A stretch of 54,482 nt of DNA from Pseudoxanthomonas mexicana (GCF_001556105.1 NZ_LSIF01000024.1:1-54482); one strand, 5' to 3'; positions 1-8,466 are shown, counted from the stretch's first letter. Notes: generated by a model not told the origin, from the letters alone. A program made the numbers and translations.

Positions 1-3000
1 GACCTGCGGCGACAGGTCCAGCAGCATCTCTTCCTGTGGCGTGATGTCGCGGCTCTCTTGCCAGTAGCCGTAGTAGCGCGTGCCCGGCTGCGTGCACACG
101 TAGCCGCATAGTGCCGACCGTTCGCGGTCCTCGAACGCCGCCGCCTGCCTGCAGAACGTGCCCAGCGTCTTGCCCGGCAGGATGCCGCACTGCTGCTGCG
201 CGCGGTACACCAGCGCGCCCGCGTCGCTGTCACCGGCATCCTCCACGCGCACGTCGGCCACCTGGCGGTACAGCGCGGCCATTGCGATCTTCTCCGCGTC
301 GCTGGCCGCGGGCGGCAGGTCGATGGTGTCCTGCCACTCGTCCAGCGCGGCGGTCACCGTATCGACGTGCTGCAGCGTGCGGTCCACCTGCGCCTGCCGG
401 CTGACCTCGATGCGGTCGAACACCTGCATCAGCGGCACCAGCAGCGTCACCAGCACGCCCAGGCCCACGGTGGCACCGAGCGCCGCGGTCTTCGCATTGA
501 CGCGCCAGAACGGCACCGCCTGCGCATCCGCTTCACTCGGACGGAATTGCAGGCGACGCAGCGGCGGCAGTTCGTCATCGCCTTCCACCGGCGAAGACCA
601 GCCGGGAATGCGCGCCAGCCAGCGCGGATGCAATGCCTCGCCGAAATCCTCGCCCAGCCGGTGGTAGCTCTCCCACTGCGCCTCGTCGAAGAACTGGTCC
701 GACGTCGGCTGCTGCGGGAACAGCGGATTGCGGCTGGCATAGGCCAGCACGTCGCTGTCCAGCGCCCAGTGCAGGTTGGGCTTCACCACCAGCAGCGTAC
801 CGACGCGACGCTCGCCGCCGACCTCCGGATAGCGGATGCGCGCCAGCAGCACGCCGCGCGCGGTGTACAGGTTGCGCAGGTCTTCCGGCGCCAGGATGTT
901 GATCTGGCTGTCGGTCGGCAGCGACAGCCGGGCCGCGCTTTCGTGCGTGTAGAACTCGATGTCGGTGCCGAAGTCGATGCGCGCCTTGCGCACCAGGTTC
1001 TCCAGGTCGCCGAACTGGTACTGCGGATCGGCGCCGCAGTCGGCCAGGATGATGAAGTCCAGCTGCCGCCGCAGCAGCGCGTGCACGCCGGTGTTGTCGA
1101 AGTGGCCGCCGTCGGACAGGTACCAGCTCGCCGCGCTCTGGCCATGGAACTTGCCCATCGCCTCGGACAGCAGGCGACCGGCCTTGGAGCCGCGCACCGC
1201 TTCGCGGAATCGCGACGCCGGCTGGAATGCGCGCGCGCGTCCCACCTTCAGCCAGTAGCCCAGCCGTGCGCCGGCAAGGAACAGCAACAACGCCCAGCCA
1301 CGCGTGGTGTACGCGCCCGCACCCGGTGCCGCGGCCGCGCCGGAGATGGCGATCCAGCGACCCAGTGTGTCCAGCCCGGTCTGCAGCAGCACCGGCGTGC
1401 CCTCGCGCGCGACTTCCAGCCCGCGCGCGGAGGCCACCATCGGCTCGCCCTTGCGGTCGGCGTTGTACAGACCGCTGCGCCCGCCACGCGTCTGGTTGAG
1501 GCAGACGTTGACCAGGTGCAGCGGACCGCCTTGCAGCTCGGGCCGGTAGTCGGCCAGTGCCACGTCATCACCGGGCACGACGCTGGTGACATCGGACACG
1601 CGCTCCGGGTTGTCGGCCCCGGCCTTTCCCGGCGACGGCATGTCGTCCAGCTTCCGCGCCGGATTGCCGACGCCCAGGTAGGCACGCGTCAACCGTGCGC
1701 GGTAGAAGTTGTGCATCGATGAGGTGTTGGCGGTCTCCGCGTTCCATGCGGTCAGCAGCAGCCACGCGACCAGCGCTGCGGCGAGCAGGCCGAGTCGTCC
1801 GCCGCGGTTGTCGAGCACCGGCAACTGCGCGACCGCCAGTACCGCATCGAACACCCACCACTGCACCAGCGTCACCCATGCCAGCAGCAACAGCAGCGCC
1901 ACGCCCATGCCCATCAGGTTCAGCAGGCGCGGCCCCATGCCCAGCGACGGACCGTCGTCGGCATTGGCCAGCTTCTGCAGCGGCTCGGCATAGGCGCGCA
2001 CCACCGCCAGCAGCACACCGCCCACGCCCAGCCCGCCGTAGACCCACGCGCTGCCGGACTGCAGCACGTTCATGAACCACCAGCTCAGCAGGTCCAGCGC
2101 ACCCGCGGCGATCAGCAGCAGGGTGACCAGATTGAAGAGCCGCAGTTGCGAGGTCATGCGGTTGCGCAACTGCGCATTGGCCACGCTGCGGCCCAGCCCG
2201 CGCGAGCGCAGGCAGCGCACGGCCAGCACCGCACCGTGCACGGCCACGCTGGCCAGGCCCAGCATCAGCGCCACCAGCAACGGCGGCGCCCGCCACCAGC
2301 CCGAGCCGGGCGCCCACAGCGTGATGCCGATCCAGACCGCCGTCGCGGCCGTGGCGGCGATGACGACCAGGTCGCCGAAGGCGATGCGTGCGCCTCTCGG
2401 CTCCGCGTTCCCGGGGGCGGGAATCACGTCGCGCAGCATCCAGTAACTGACCAGACTGCCCGGCACCAGCAGCAACCAGCACGCCGCGGCGAGCGGCCAC
2501 CACGCACTGGGCCAGCCTTCCCATTGCTCGGTGGCGAGCAGGCTGAGGTCGTTCTGCAGGAAGTGCGGCAGCACCAGCAGGCAGCCCACCAGCATGGCCA
2601 TCAGGCCGAACTCGAGATGGATGGCGATGCCGGCGCGCAGGTAGGTGGCGAACGCCGCGCCGTAGTCGCGCGCGCCGCGTGGCGTCAGATAGCGGCCGTA
2701 ACGGCGCAGCCACGCCAGCGCCATCGAATCGTTGCGCTGGAGCAGCGCCTGCGCACGCGTCAGGCCCAGCGCGCAGACCAGTCGCCCGAACGCCGCGCCG
2801 GCATAGCCGCCGCCCGACACCGTGGACAGATAGTCGAGCCGCGGCAGTACGCCGTTGCGCGCCAGTCCGCGCAGCAGGCCGATGCAGAACGTCGCGCTGC
2901 GGATGCCGCCGCCGGACAGGGCCAGGCCGGCGGTGGAGCGCAGGGGGGTGTGTTCGCCATCGCGGCGCAGTGCCGCTTCGCGCTCGTGCAGTGCGCTGCG

Positions 3001-3066
3001 CTCCTCCGCGGGGATCGTGTCCGGCAGGATCCGGTCCTGCGTGCGCGTGGTGTCGGCGTCCGACAT
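1..3066 (-). CDS. Patatin-like phospholipase, multi-pass membrane protein (3' end cut by window edge)
   Basis: The reading frame is open from the ATG at 3066 to the left edge, so at least 1022 residues are present and the C-terminus is missing. Near the N-terminus there is an oxyanion-type motif GGGIRS (residues 52-57) and a nucleophile motif S-T-V-S-G-G-G-Y with Ser84. Far downstream, at about residue 650, lies the D-G-G motif (SDGGHFDNTG) that supplies the catalytic Asp of patatin Ser-Asp dyads. Roughly eight or more hydrophobic segments lie between about residues 140 and 600, with another near 860-880, so the two catalytic motifs are separated by a membrane region. This is a large form of the family, predicted to hydrolyse acyl esters of lipids at the inner membrane. 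It lies on the same strand as the stator-like operon after a 170-bp gap. The exact substrate is unknown. Confidence 0.8.
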   Translation of the reverse strand, partial: MSDADTTRTQDRILPDTIPAEERSALHEREAALRRDGEHTPLRSTAGLALSGGGIRSATFCIGLLRGLARNGVLPRLDYLSTVSGGGYAGAAFGRLVCALGLTRAQALLQRNDSMALAWLRRYGRYLTPRGARDYGAAFATYLRAGIAIHLEFGLMAMLVGCLLVLPHFLQNDLSLLATEQWEGWPSAWWPLAAACWLLLVPGSLVSYWMLRDVIPAPGNAEPRGARIAFGDLVVIAATAATAVWIGITLWAPGSGWWRAPPLLVALMLGLASVAVHGAVLAVRCLRSRGLGRSVANAQLRNRMTSQLRLFNLVTLLLIAAGALDLLSWWFMNVLQSGSAWVYGGLGVGGVLLAVVRAYAEPLQKLANADDGPSLGMGPRLLNLMGMGVALLLLLAWVTLVQWWVFDAVLAVAQLPVLDNRGGRLGLLAAALVAWLLLTAWNAETANTSSMHNFYRARLTRAYLGVGNPARKLDDMPSPGKAGADNPERVSDVTSVVPGDDVALADYRPELQGGPLHLVNVCLNQTRGGRSGLYNADRKGEPMVASARGLEVAREGTPVLLQTGLDTLGRWIAISGAAAAPGAGAYTTRGWALLLFLAGARLGYWLKVGRARAFQPASRFREAVRGSKAGRLLSEAMGKFHGQSAASWYLSDGGHFDNTGVHALLRRQLDFIILADCGADPQYQFGDLENLVRKARIDFGTDIEFYTHESAARLSLPTDSQINILAPEDLRNLYTARGVLLARIRYPEVGGERRVGTLLVVKPNLHWALDSDVLAYASRNPLFPQQPTSDQFFDEAQWESYHRLGEDFGEALHPRWLARIPGWSSPVEGDDELPPLRRLQFRPSEADAQAVPFWRVNAKTAALGATVGLGVLVTLLVPLMQVFDRIEVSRQAQVDRTLQHVDTVTAALDEWQDTIDLPPAASDAEKIAMAALYRQVADVRVEDAGDSDAGALVYRAQQQCGILPGKTLGTFCRQAAAFEDRERSALCGYVCTQPGTRYYGYWQESRDITPQEEMLLDLSPQV

Positions 3067-3236
3067 GGCGATCCTCGCTAGCCTCAAGCCCGGGGGCATC
3101 GTTATCAGCCAACGCGTCGCGATTCGGGATGAGGCCACCGTCGCCGCACGTTCATGCGTTTACGTTTCGAGGCCTTGCGTAGCTACCGCGCGGACGGAGA
3201 TAGCGTGCGGCACGCTCCCATCGGGAGGCGGGAACG
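3067..3236. other. Intergenic region between DUF2894 gene and patatin gene
   Basis: No gene is visible. A short inverted repeat (AGCGTG-CGG-CACGCT, about 3202-3217) sits just after the DUF2894 stop. It has no T-tract, so it is at best a weak terminator for the upstream operon. A promoter for the patatin gene could be here, but I see no convincing -35/-10 pair. Confidence 0.3.
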
Positions 3237-3863
3237 CTAGCTGCGGCGCTTGCGGGCCCGGCTGCGGCCGGCGGGTTTCGCAGGGTCTGCGCCTGCCGGG
3301 GTCTGCGCGCCAAGATGGAGTTGCAGGCGCTCCAGCGACGACAGCGTGTCGGTGTAGGCGATGAAGTGCTGCAGGTAGCCCGGCGACACCTCGCGCATCA
3401 GGTGCAGTGCGCGATGCACCAGCATGCCCGAATTGAGCGGACCGGCATCGGCGGGGACGTCGTCGAGCGAGGCGCGCAGTTGGCTGTCGGTGCGCACCTG
3501 GCTCCACACCCGGCGTGCCTCGTCGAGCACCGCCGGCACCGGGGGCAAAGGCGTTTCAGCGGTGGCGCCCGGCGTGGCGGGGGAGCGTTGCTGAAGCGCA
3601 GACACCACGCTGCGCAATGCGGTGTCGCTGGCCGACGCGATCGCGTCTTGCGGCGGTGCGGTCCAACTGGCGAGATCATCGGCATAGGTGCTGATCAGGT
3701 GGGTCAGGCGTGCATCGAGCAAGCGTCGCGCTTCGCCGGTGTGCGCCTGCGTGCGCGCTGCCAATGCATCGATGAAGGCGAAGCGCACGGGGTCCATGCG
3801 CTCGGCGCCGCGCGAGCGCCAGGCCTGCAGTTGTGCAGTAGCGGGCAGGGCGCCGCCATCCAT
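3237..3863 (-). CDS. DUF2894 family protein
   Basis: The product has 208 residues and matches my memory of the DUF2894 family found in Xanthomonas and Burkholderia next to DUF802 and OmpA-like genes. There is no signal peptide or membrane segment, so it is probably cytoplasmic. The N-terminal half is helical and alanine-rich. A conserved-looking block around residues 140-180 contains 'LNSGMLVHRALHLM' and 'YLQHFIAYTDTLSSLE', and the C-terminus is basic (RSRARKRRS). The ATG overlaps the TGA of the OmpA-like gene by one base, so the genes are translationally linked. Its function is not known. The context suggests an accessory subunit of the stator-like pair encoded upstream. Confidence 0.75.
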   Translation of the reverse strand: MDGGALPATAQLQAWRSRGAERMDPVRFAFIDALAARTQAHTGEARRLLDARLTHLISTYADDLASWTAPPQDAIASASDTALRSVVSALQQRSPATPGATAETPLPPVPAVLDEARRVWSQVRTDSQLRASLDDVPADAGPLNSGMLVHRALHLMREVSPGYLQHFIAYTDTLSSLERLQLHLGAQTPAGADPAKPAGRSRARKRRS

Positions 3864-4504
3864 CAGGGGGCTGCCTTGCGTGTGGTGGGACGCGGCATCG
3901 GCGCGATCTCGACGCGGCGGTTGCGCGCGCGGCCGTCCTCGCTGTCGTTCGCGCTGACCGGCTGTTCGGCACCGAACGCCGCCGCGAACACCGATGACGA
4001 CGGCACGCCGTCGGCGATCAGCGTGCGCGTGACGGTCAGCGAGCGTTGCGCGGAGAGTTCCCAGTTGTCGGCGAACTGGCGGTTGCTGCCGCTCACCTGG
4101 CGGTCGTCAGTGAAGCCGCTGACCATCAGGATCTCGTCGCGCGTACGCAGGTAACCGGCCAGCGGCGCGGCCAGGCCCTTCAGCAGCTCGCGGCCTTCCG
4201 GCTGCAGCTGGTCGGAGTTCAGCGCGAACAGCACGTTGCCGCGGATGCCGATGCGGCCATCCACGATCGTCACGCGCCCTTCGGCCAGTGGTTCGGCGAG
4301 CGCCTCTTCCAGCGCCTTGCGCTGCTGCGCTTCCAGCTCGCGCCGTTTCACTTCCTCGTCCAGCCGCTGCGAGAGCTGCGCCTGCACGGCGATCACGCCG
4401 ACCAGCACCAGTACGAAGGCGCCCAGCAGCACCGACATCAGGTCGCCGAAGCTGGCCCAGACGGGTGCGCCGAGATCGGCGTCGTCACCGGTCTCGACGC
4501 TCAC
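3863..4504 (-). CDS. MotB/ZorB-like OmpA-family peptidoglycan-binding membrane protein
   Basis: The product has 213 residues and starts at GTG 4504, overlapping the end of the DUF802 gene by four bases. It has a short cytoplasmic N-terminus and one membrane helix (about residues 15-41). That helix carries an acidic residue near its inner end (F-G-D-L-M-S, Asp21), placed like the proton-carrying Asp of MotB and ZorB. A charged helical linker follows (about 42-75). The C-terminal OmpA-like domain contains the usual N-x-x-L-S-x-x-R pattern (NWELSAQR) and R-x-x-N-R-R-V-E (RARNRRVEI), expected to bind peptidoglycan. Together with the MotA/TolQ-like neighbour it should form an ion-driven inner-membrane complex anchored to the cell wall. 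That coupling is inferred from domain architecture. Confidence 0.85.
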   Translation of the reverse strand: MSVETGDDADLGAPVWASFGDLMSVLLGAFVLVLVGVIAVQAQLSQRLDEEVKRRELEAQQRKALEEALAEPLAEGRVTIVDGRIGIRGNVLFALNSDQLQPEGRELLKGLAAPLAGYLRTRDEILMVSGFTDDRQVSGSNRQFADNWELSAQRSLTVTRTLIADGVPSSSVFAAAFGAEQPVSANDSEDGRARNRRVEIAPMPRPTTRKAAP

Positions 4505-6588
4505 GCGGCCTCCGCCGGCTGCGCGCCGCCCAGCTGTTGCAGGTCAAGGGTGATCTGGCGCTGCGCGGACAGGCTGAGGTCGATGACTTCGCGCGCCTGC
4601 GCCACGTAGTAGGCCAACTGGTCGTCGCTGCGTGCCAGCGAACGGTCGAGCGCGCCTTCGATGCCTTCCAGGCGGACCAGCAGTGCCTCGTTCGACTGGC
4701 CGAACCGCTGTACCGCGGTGCCGAGTGCGTCGCCGAGGCTGGCGACTTCGGTGGCGCCGGCGGCGACCTGCGCGGCGATATCGCCGAGCTTGCCGGTCTC
4801 GGCTTCGACATGGTCGGTGAAGCGGGTGCCGACGCGGTCGAGCAGGTCGGCCGAGGTGGCGATCAGCGCATCGATGGCGCCGCGCTGTTCGGTGGAGGCG
4901 TGGTTCACCGCATCGAGCAGGGTCTGCAGCGTGCCCATCAACTGGTTGCGTTCTTCCAGCATCGCGGTGTCGCGGACCATGCTGTCGGACAGCTTCTGTC
5001 GCAGTTCGGCGATGACGTCGGCCGCCGCGCGCGGCGCTTCCGAAGCGACCTGCACGAGTTGCGAGATCTCGGCAATGGTCTGGGTGGAGTGCGCTTGCGC
5101 TTGCGAGGTGATCTCCTGCGCGCTGCGCGACAGGGCGTCGCAGATGTCCTGCTGCAGGATCGCGGTGCGTGCGCCGGCTTGCTCCCACTGCGTTTGCAGG
5201 GTGGCGCCGGTCGCCGCCAGCCGCTCTGCCCACGCCGCGAGACGCGGTTCATCCTGCGCGACGAGCGCCTGCTGGACCTCGGCATGCGACGACGCGATCG
5301 CATCGAGCAGCGATGCGGCGTGGCGCTGCATGTCGGCGGCGTGGGCGGCCAGGGCTTGTTCGTTGCGCGCGGCGATGCCGGCGCTGGTGGCTTCCTGCTG
5401 CGCGAGCGCCTGGTCCCAGCGGTCCGACAGCGTGGTGGCGTTTCGCTCCAGTCGCGACGACACGCCGTCGATCAGCGCGGAGGCGCGCGTGTCGAATGCG
5501 CTGGACAGGCGATCGGTCAGCGCCTGCATGTCGCCGGTGAGCGCGGCGTTCGAACGCTGCTGCTGCTCGATCGCCGTGGTCCAGCTGGCCGCTGCCGCCG
5601 TGGTAGCGGCGCCGAAGCCAGCGCTCAGTCCATCCAGTTGCCGCTGCACGGCCTCGGTGACGGTGTTCTGCATCGCGGCACTTTCGCGGGCGAGTCCGGC
5701 CAGCGTCGCTTCGGTCGATGGTTGCAGCGCGGCGACCACCGCACGCGCGCTCGCGTCGACGCCGGCCTTCAAGGTCTGCTCGAACGACACGGCCCACTGC
5801 GCCTGTGCCGCTTCGGTGCGCGCGTGGAAGGCATGCTGATGCGTCGCCAGGCGTTCGCCGGCGGCGGTGTTCTGCTGCTCGATCGAGGCCACCATCGCCT
5901 GCAGGCGTTCCACCAGGTCCGGCATCAGCGCAGCCTGCTGCTGCAGCAGACGGAACGATTCCTCGCGCTGGAACGCCTGCGAATGCGCGTGCAGGGACGT
6001 GGTGATTTCGGCATCGAGCAGATGCACCGCGTGCAGCCGCTCGCGCCGGCAGAGGGCGGCGAGCAGGCCGAGTACAGCCGAGGCCGCCACGCCGGCGATC
6101 GAGGTGCCGAACGCGAAGCCCAGACCCTTCACCGGCGCCGCCAGCGAGCCGCGGATGGCGTCGATGTCGGTGGCGCTTTCCAGCGCCAGGCCGGTACCGC
6201 GCAGCGTCGCCATCATGCCGAGCAGCGTACCGAGCATGCCGAGCAGCACCAACAGGCCGACCAGGTACGGCGTCAATGCCGGGGCGGGCAGGGCGACGCG
6301 TTCGCCTTCGATGCGCTGGCGCACCGAGGGGCGCAGGCTCGCGTGCAGCGACGACAGCCACGCCGACAATCCGTCCTTGGCGGCCGAGGTGTCCGCGACG
6401 GCACGCAGCAGAGTGTCGGTCGCCTGCCGGTAGCGATGCAGTTCGAACACGCCCGCCAGGTAACAGGCGCCGATCACCAGCGTGACCACCGCACCCAGCG
6501 TGTGCGTGCCGACGTAGCCGGCCCCGATCCAGGTGACGATGGCGAGACCCAGCAGGAACAGGGGCGCGAGCAGGACATGTCGGTTCAT
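4501..6588 (-). CDS. DUF802 protein: MotA/TolQ/ExbB-like core with very long coiled-coil tail
   Basis: The product has 695 residues, starting at ATG 6588 in an ATGA overlap with the DUF3348 gene. Four membrane segments are visible (about 5-26, 30-50, 107-129, 158-180). The third contains G-M-L-G-T-L-L-G-M-M (117-126), like the GLxGTxxG signature of MotA/TolQ/ExbB. The fourth, with an 'FGTSIAGVAASAVLGLLAAL' segment, matches the second conserved helix of that family. From about residue 185 to 695 it is an alanine- and glutamine-rich, heptad-like coiled coil with no further membrane helix. This layout parallels ZorA of Zorya, which has a MotA-like pore and a long intracellular tail. The next gene supplies a MotB/ZorB-like partner. 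Role in the cell is inferred only; DUF802 is the family name I recognise for the tail. Confidence 0.82.
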   Translation of the reverse strand: MNRHVLLAPLFLLGLAIVTWIGAGYVGTHTLGAVVTLVIGACYLAGVFELHRYRQATDTLLRAVADTSAAKDGLSAWLSSLHASLRPSVRQRIEGERVALPAPALTPYLVGLLVLLGMLGTLLGMMATLRGTGLALESATDIDAIRGSLAAPVKGLGFAFGTSIAGVAASAVLGLLAALCRRERLHAVHLLDAEITTSLHAHSQAFQREESFRLLQQQAALMPDLVERLQAMVASIEQQNTAAGERLATHQHAFHARTEAAQAQWAVSFEQTLKAGVDASARAVVAALQPSTEATLAGLARESAAMQNTVTEAVQRQLDGLSAGFGAATTAAAASWTTAIEQQQRSNAALTGDMQALTDRLSSAFDTRASALIDGVSSRLERNATTLSDRWDQALAQQEATSAGIAARNEQALAAHAADMQRHAASLLDAIASSHAEVQQALVAQDEPRLAAWAERLAATGATLQTQWEQAGARTAILQQDICDALSRSAQEITSQAQAHSTQTIAEISQLVQVASEAPRAAADVIAELRQKLSDSMVRDTAMLEERNQLMGTLQTLLDAVNHASTEQRGAIDALIATSADLLDRVGTRFTDHVEAETGKLGDIAAQVAAGATEVASLGDALGTAVQRFGQSNEALLVRLEGIEGALDRSLARSDDQLAYYVAQAREVIDLSLSAQRQITLDLQQLGGAQPAEAA

Positions 6589-7265
6589 GGTGTTCCGGAA
6601 ACAGGTGAAGAACGAAGCGCGGCGAGCAGCGCATCGATGGGATGGAAGCGGACGTCGAGCTCGGCGAGCAGCACGTCCTGCAAGTCGCGGCGGAACGTGG
6701 CCAGCCACGTGTCGTCCGCCGCATCGGCATTGGCCTGCTTCAGTCGGTCGAACTGCTGGCCGAGCAGGGTGGGGGTGGTCGCCAGCAGGGTCTGCTCGCG
6801 CGGACTGAGGGTCATCTCCATGACGGCGTCGACCTCGGCCAGCCGCGCCTGGTCGGCCGTGCCCTTCGCCAGCGCGTCGCGCAGGCGCCCGCGCAGCTGG
6901 CCGGTAGCGGCCTGCATCGAGCGCTGCAGGTCCAGGCAGTGGCGGTGGAACGGCGCCACGTCGTCGCCGGACAACCCGTCGAGCTTGTCGCGGCGCAGGA
7001 TGGCGGCGGTCAGCGTCGCGCGGACGCGCGCGCAGGCGGTGCCTTCGGCGTCGACCGGGATCGCGTCGCGGGAGCCTGCCGGCGTTCCATCGAGGGCCCG
7101 GGACAGCGCGATGGCGCGGTTCCAGTCGAGCCACTGGCCCAGCCGTTCGGATAACGCGGGGGCGGTGGAAGGAAGGTCGAGGTCGCCCAGCCGGGCGAGT
7201 TGCCGGACGAAGGCGGGAGCCGAAACGGCCGCCCGTTGCTGCGGTAAAGCCACGATGACGCTCAA
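6585..7265 (-). CDS. DUF3348 family protein
   Basis: The product has 226 residues and is the first gene of the four-gene operon. It reads as a DUF3348 protein: soluble, helical, and ending in 'LLAELDVRFHPIDALLAALRS'. The start used here is TTG at 7265, since no ATG lies upstream in frame; a GTG four codons downstream is an alternative. A possible -10 (TAAAAT on the minus strand, 7275-7280) lies only nine bases upstream of the TTG, so the transcript would have almost no leader. The stop overlaps the DUF802 ATG (ATGA). No enzymatic motif is visible. It is presumably a cytoplasmic partner of the long-tailed membrane protein. Confidence 0.72.
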   Translation of the reverse strand: MSVIVALPQQRAAVSAPAFVRQLARLGDLDLPSTAPALSERLGQWLDWNRAIALSRALDGTPAGSRDAIPVDAEGTACARVRATLTAAILRRDKLDGLSGDDVAPFHRHCLDLQRSMQAATGQLRGRLRDALAKGTADQARLAEVDAVMEMTLSPREQTLLATTPTLLGQQFDRLKQANADAADDTWLATFRRDLQDVLLAELDVRFHPIDALLAALRSSPVSGTP

Positions 7266-7274
7266 AAGACGGTG

Positions 7275-7280
7275 ATTTTA
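7275..7280 (-). promoter_or_regulatory. Possible -10 element for the DUF3348-DUF802-OmpA-DUF2894 operon
   Basis: The minus strand reads TAAAAT here, in otherwise GC-rich DNA, nine bases before the TTG start. No good -35 is visible at 16-18 bases. If it is used, the operon mRNA begins two or three bases before the start codon. Confidence 0.35.
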
Positions 7281-7352
7281 CAGGAAGCACCAAGCCGGCT
7301 GACCTGCCAATGCCGGATTCGACAGCAATCTGAGTCGAGCCCGGCGGCAGGC

Positions 7353-7385
7353 AAAGAAAAAGCCGGAACCTCGCGGTTCCGGCTT
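7353..7385 (-). terminator. Rho-independent terminator of ssrA
   Basis: An 11-bp perfect stem (arms 7360-7370 and 7375-7385, loop TCGC) is followed on the minus strand by a run of T (TTTTTCTTT). It lies 11 bases beyond the tmRNA 3' end. Confidence 0.88.
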
Positions 7386-7395
7386 CTCTTCAAGA

Positions 7396-7749
7396 TGGTG
7401 GAGGTGGGGGGAATTGAACCCCCGTCCGAAGGCACGCCATCCCCGGTACTACATGCTTAGCGCTCCGTTAGGTCTCGTTCCCTGACAGCACGGCGCGCAA
7501 AGCGCATCCGGGAACCAGCCTGTTTTGGTTAAGCCATGACTGACAGGCAGCCGTCACAGCCGGTTCCGTGATAATGACCCTACATCCACGAGCACGGGCA
7601 CAAGTGGGTTCGGGGCTTACGCCTTAAGCGGCGAGAGCGTAGTTGTCGTCGTTGGCAACTAGAGTTTTGCCGCTGGATTTACGAGGAAAGCTGCCCCCTC
7701 GGCATGCACCAGGTAACTTTGCAACCCCCGTCGAAGCCAGTGCACCCCC
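7396..7749 (-). ncRNA. ssrA: tmRNA (SsrA)
   Basis: The 354-nt RNA has a tRNA-like end. The 5' bases GGGGGTG at 7749 pair with CACCTCC next to the encoded CCA at 7396, and a T-arm GGTTCAATTCC is visible close to the 3' end. The tag reading frame on the minus strand starts with a GCC resume codon and encodes ANDDNYALAA followed by TAA (about 7625-7657). This tag is, as I recall, the same as in Pseudomonas aeruginosa. tmRNA with SmpB rescues ribosomes stalled on broken mRNAs and marks the peptide for ClpXP/ClpAP. smpB lies just upstream on the same strand. Confidence 0.95.
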
Positions 7750-7777
7750 GGGAGTCAGAAACAACCTGACGAAGAGA

Positions 7778-7806
7778 AGTGTAGGGGCGGGGTGGGGTTG
7801 AGACAA
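7778..7806 (-). promoter_or_regulatory. Sigma-70-type promoter of ssrA
   Basis: On the minus strand this reads TTGTCT (7806-7801), a 17-base spacer, then TACACT (7783-7778). Transcription would begin near 7771, giving a 5' leader of about 22 nt that RNase P would remove to make the mature end at 7749. Confidence 0.7.
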
Positions 7807-7858
7807 GGCGACGCGGCTGGCGCGTTCAGCTGCATGATGCATGGGCCATGCCTTCATG

Positions 7859-7979
7859 CCCCCTGGGTAAAGGGGGGCGAATTCGCGCGTCAGCGCGAAT
7901 GGGGGATCGGCAGCGTGCGTCGGGCCCCAGGATTCGCTAGGCGAAGCCTGGGGATTCCATCGCGTCACGCGATGGAATC
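7859..7979. repeat. Array of four tandem hairpins between ssrA and smpB
   Basis: Four inverted repeats follow one another: a C-run/G-run hairpin at about 7859-7879; a perfect 8-bp stem at 7881-7900 (loop GTCA); a 7-bp plus 5-bp stem with one mismatch at 7925-7953 (loop TAG); and a perfect 12-bp stem at 7953-7979 (loop TCA), whose last bases overlap the smpB stop codon. Three of them begin with ATTC/GATTC-like bases, as in a decayed repeat family. They could act as terminators or RNA stabilisers for smpB. There is no T-tract. Confidence 0.6.
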
Positions 7980-8466
7980 ACGCATCCCGATTGTGCCGGC
8001 GCATCACGCGCGACTTCTCGCGCGCCCAGTCGCGGTCCTTCTCGGTGGCGCGCTTGTCGTGGGTCTGCTTGCCCTTGGCCAGTGCCAGTTCGGCTTTCAC
8101 CTTGTTGCCTTTCCAGTACAGCGAGGTAGGCACCAGCGTGTAACCGTCGCGTTCGACCTTGCCGATCAGGCTGTCGATCTCGTTCCGGTGCAGCAGCAGC
8201 TTGCGGGTGCGACGGTCGTCGGTCACCACGTGGCTGGAGGCCTGGATCAGCGGCGTGATCTGCGCACCGAACAGGAAGAGCTCGCCGTTGCGGATCGTCG
8301 CGTAGGCCTCGGTGATGTTGGCGCGACCGGCGCGGATCGCCTTCAGCTCCCAGCCCTGCAGGGCCAGTCCCGCCTCGTGGCGCGCTTCGAAGTGGTACTC
8401 GTGCCGCGCGCGCTTGTTCAGCGCGATCGTGCCCGTTGCTTTATTCTTGTCCGGTTTCTTTGCCAT
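7978..8466 (-). CDS. smpB: SsrA-binding protein SmpB
   Basis: The product has 162 residues, the normal length for SmpB. The N-terminus ([25 protein letters not shown]...) and the basic C-terminal tail ([11 protein letters not shown]...[12 protein letters not shown]) are typical. SmpB binds the tRNA-like part of tmRNA and its C-terminal tail enters the empty mRNA channel of stalled ribosomes. The ATG at 8466 has an AGGACGG-type ribosome site just upstream. The gene lies upstream of ssrA on the same strand, separated by a hairpin-rich spacer and by the ssrA promoter, so the two partners are probably transcribed separately. It is divergent from ratA. Confidence 0.95.
   Translation of the reverse strand: MAKKPDKNKATGTIALNKRARHEYHFEARHEAGLALQGWELKAIRAGRANITEAYATIRNGELFLFGAQITPLIQASSHVVTDDRRTRKLLLHRNEIDSLIGKVERDGYTLVPTSLYWKGNKVKAELALAKGKQTHDKRATEKDRDWAREKSRVMRRHNRDA

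Noticed and set aside
1568..3112. Alternative minus-strand frame over the patatin gene
   Set aside because: It is very Arg/Ala/Gly-rich. The neighbouring frame from 3066 carries GGGIRS, the nucleophile motif, membrane helices and D-G-G.
4288..7275. Very long plus-strand open frame opposite the stator-like operon
   Set aside because: It has an Arg/Gly/His-rich composition typical of antisense GC-rich DNA. The opposite strand encodes recognisable overlapping genes with membrane helices and OmpA motifs.
7624..7968. Open frame ending in ANDDNYALAA
   Set aside because: It is the tmRNA tag frame read through the untranslated 5' part of ssrA, not a separate gene.
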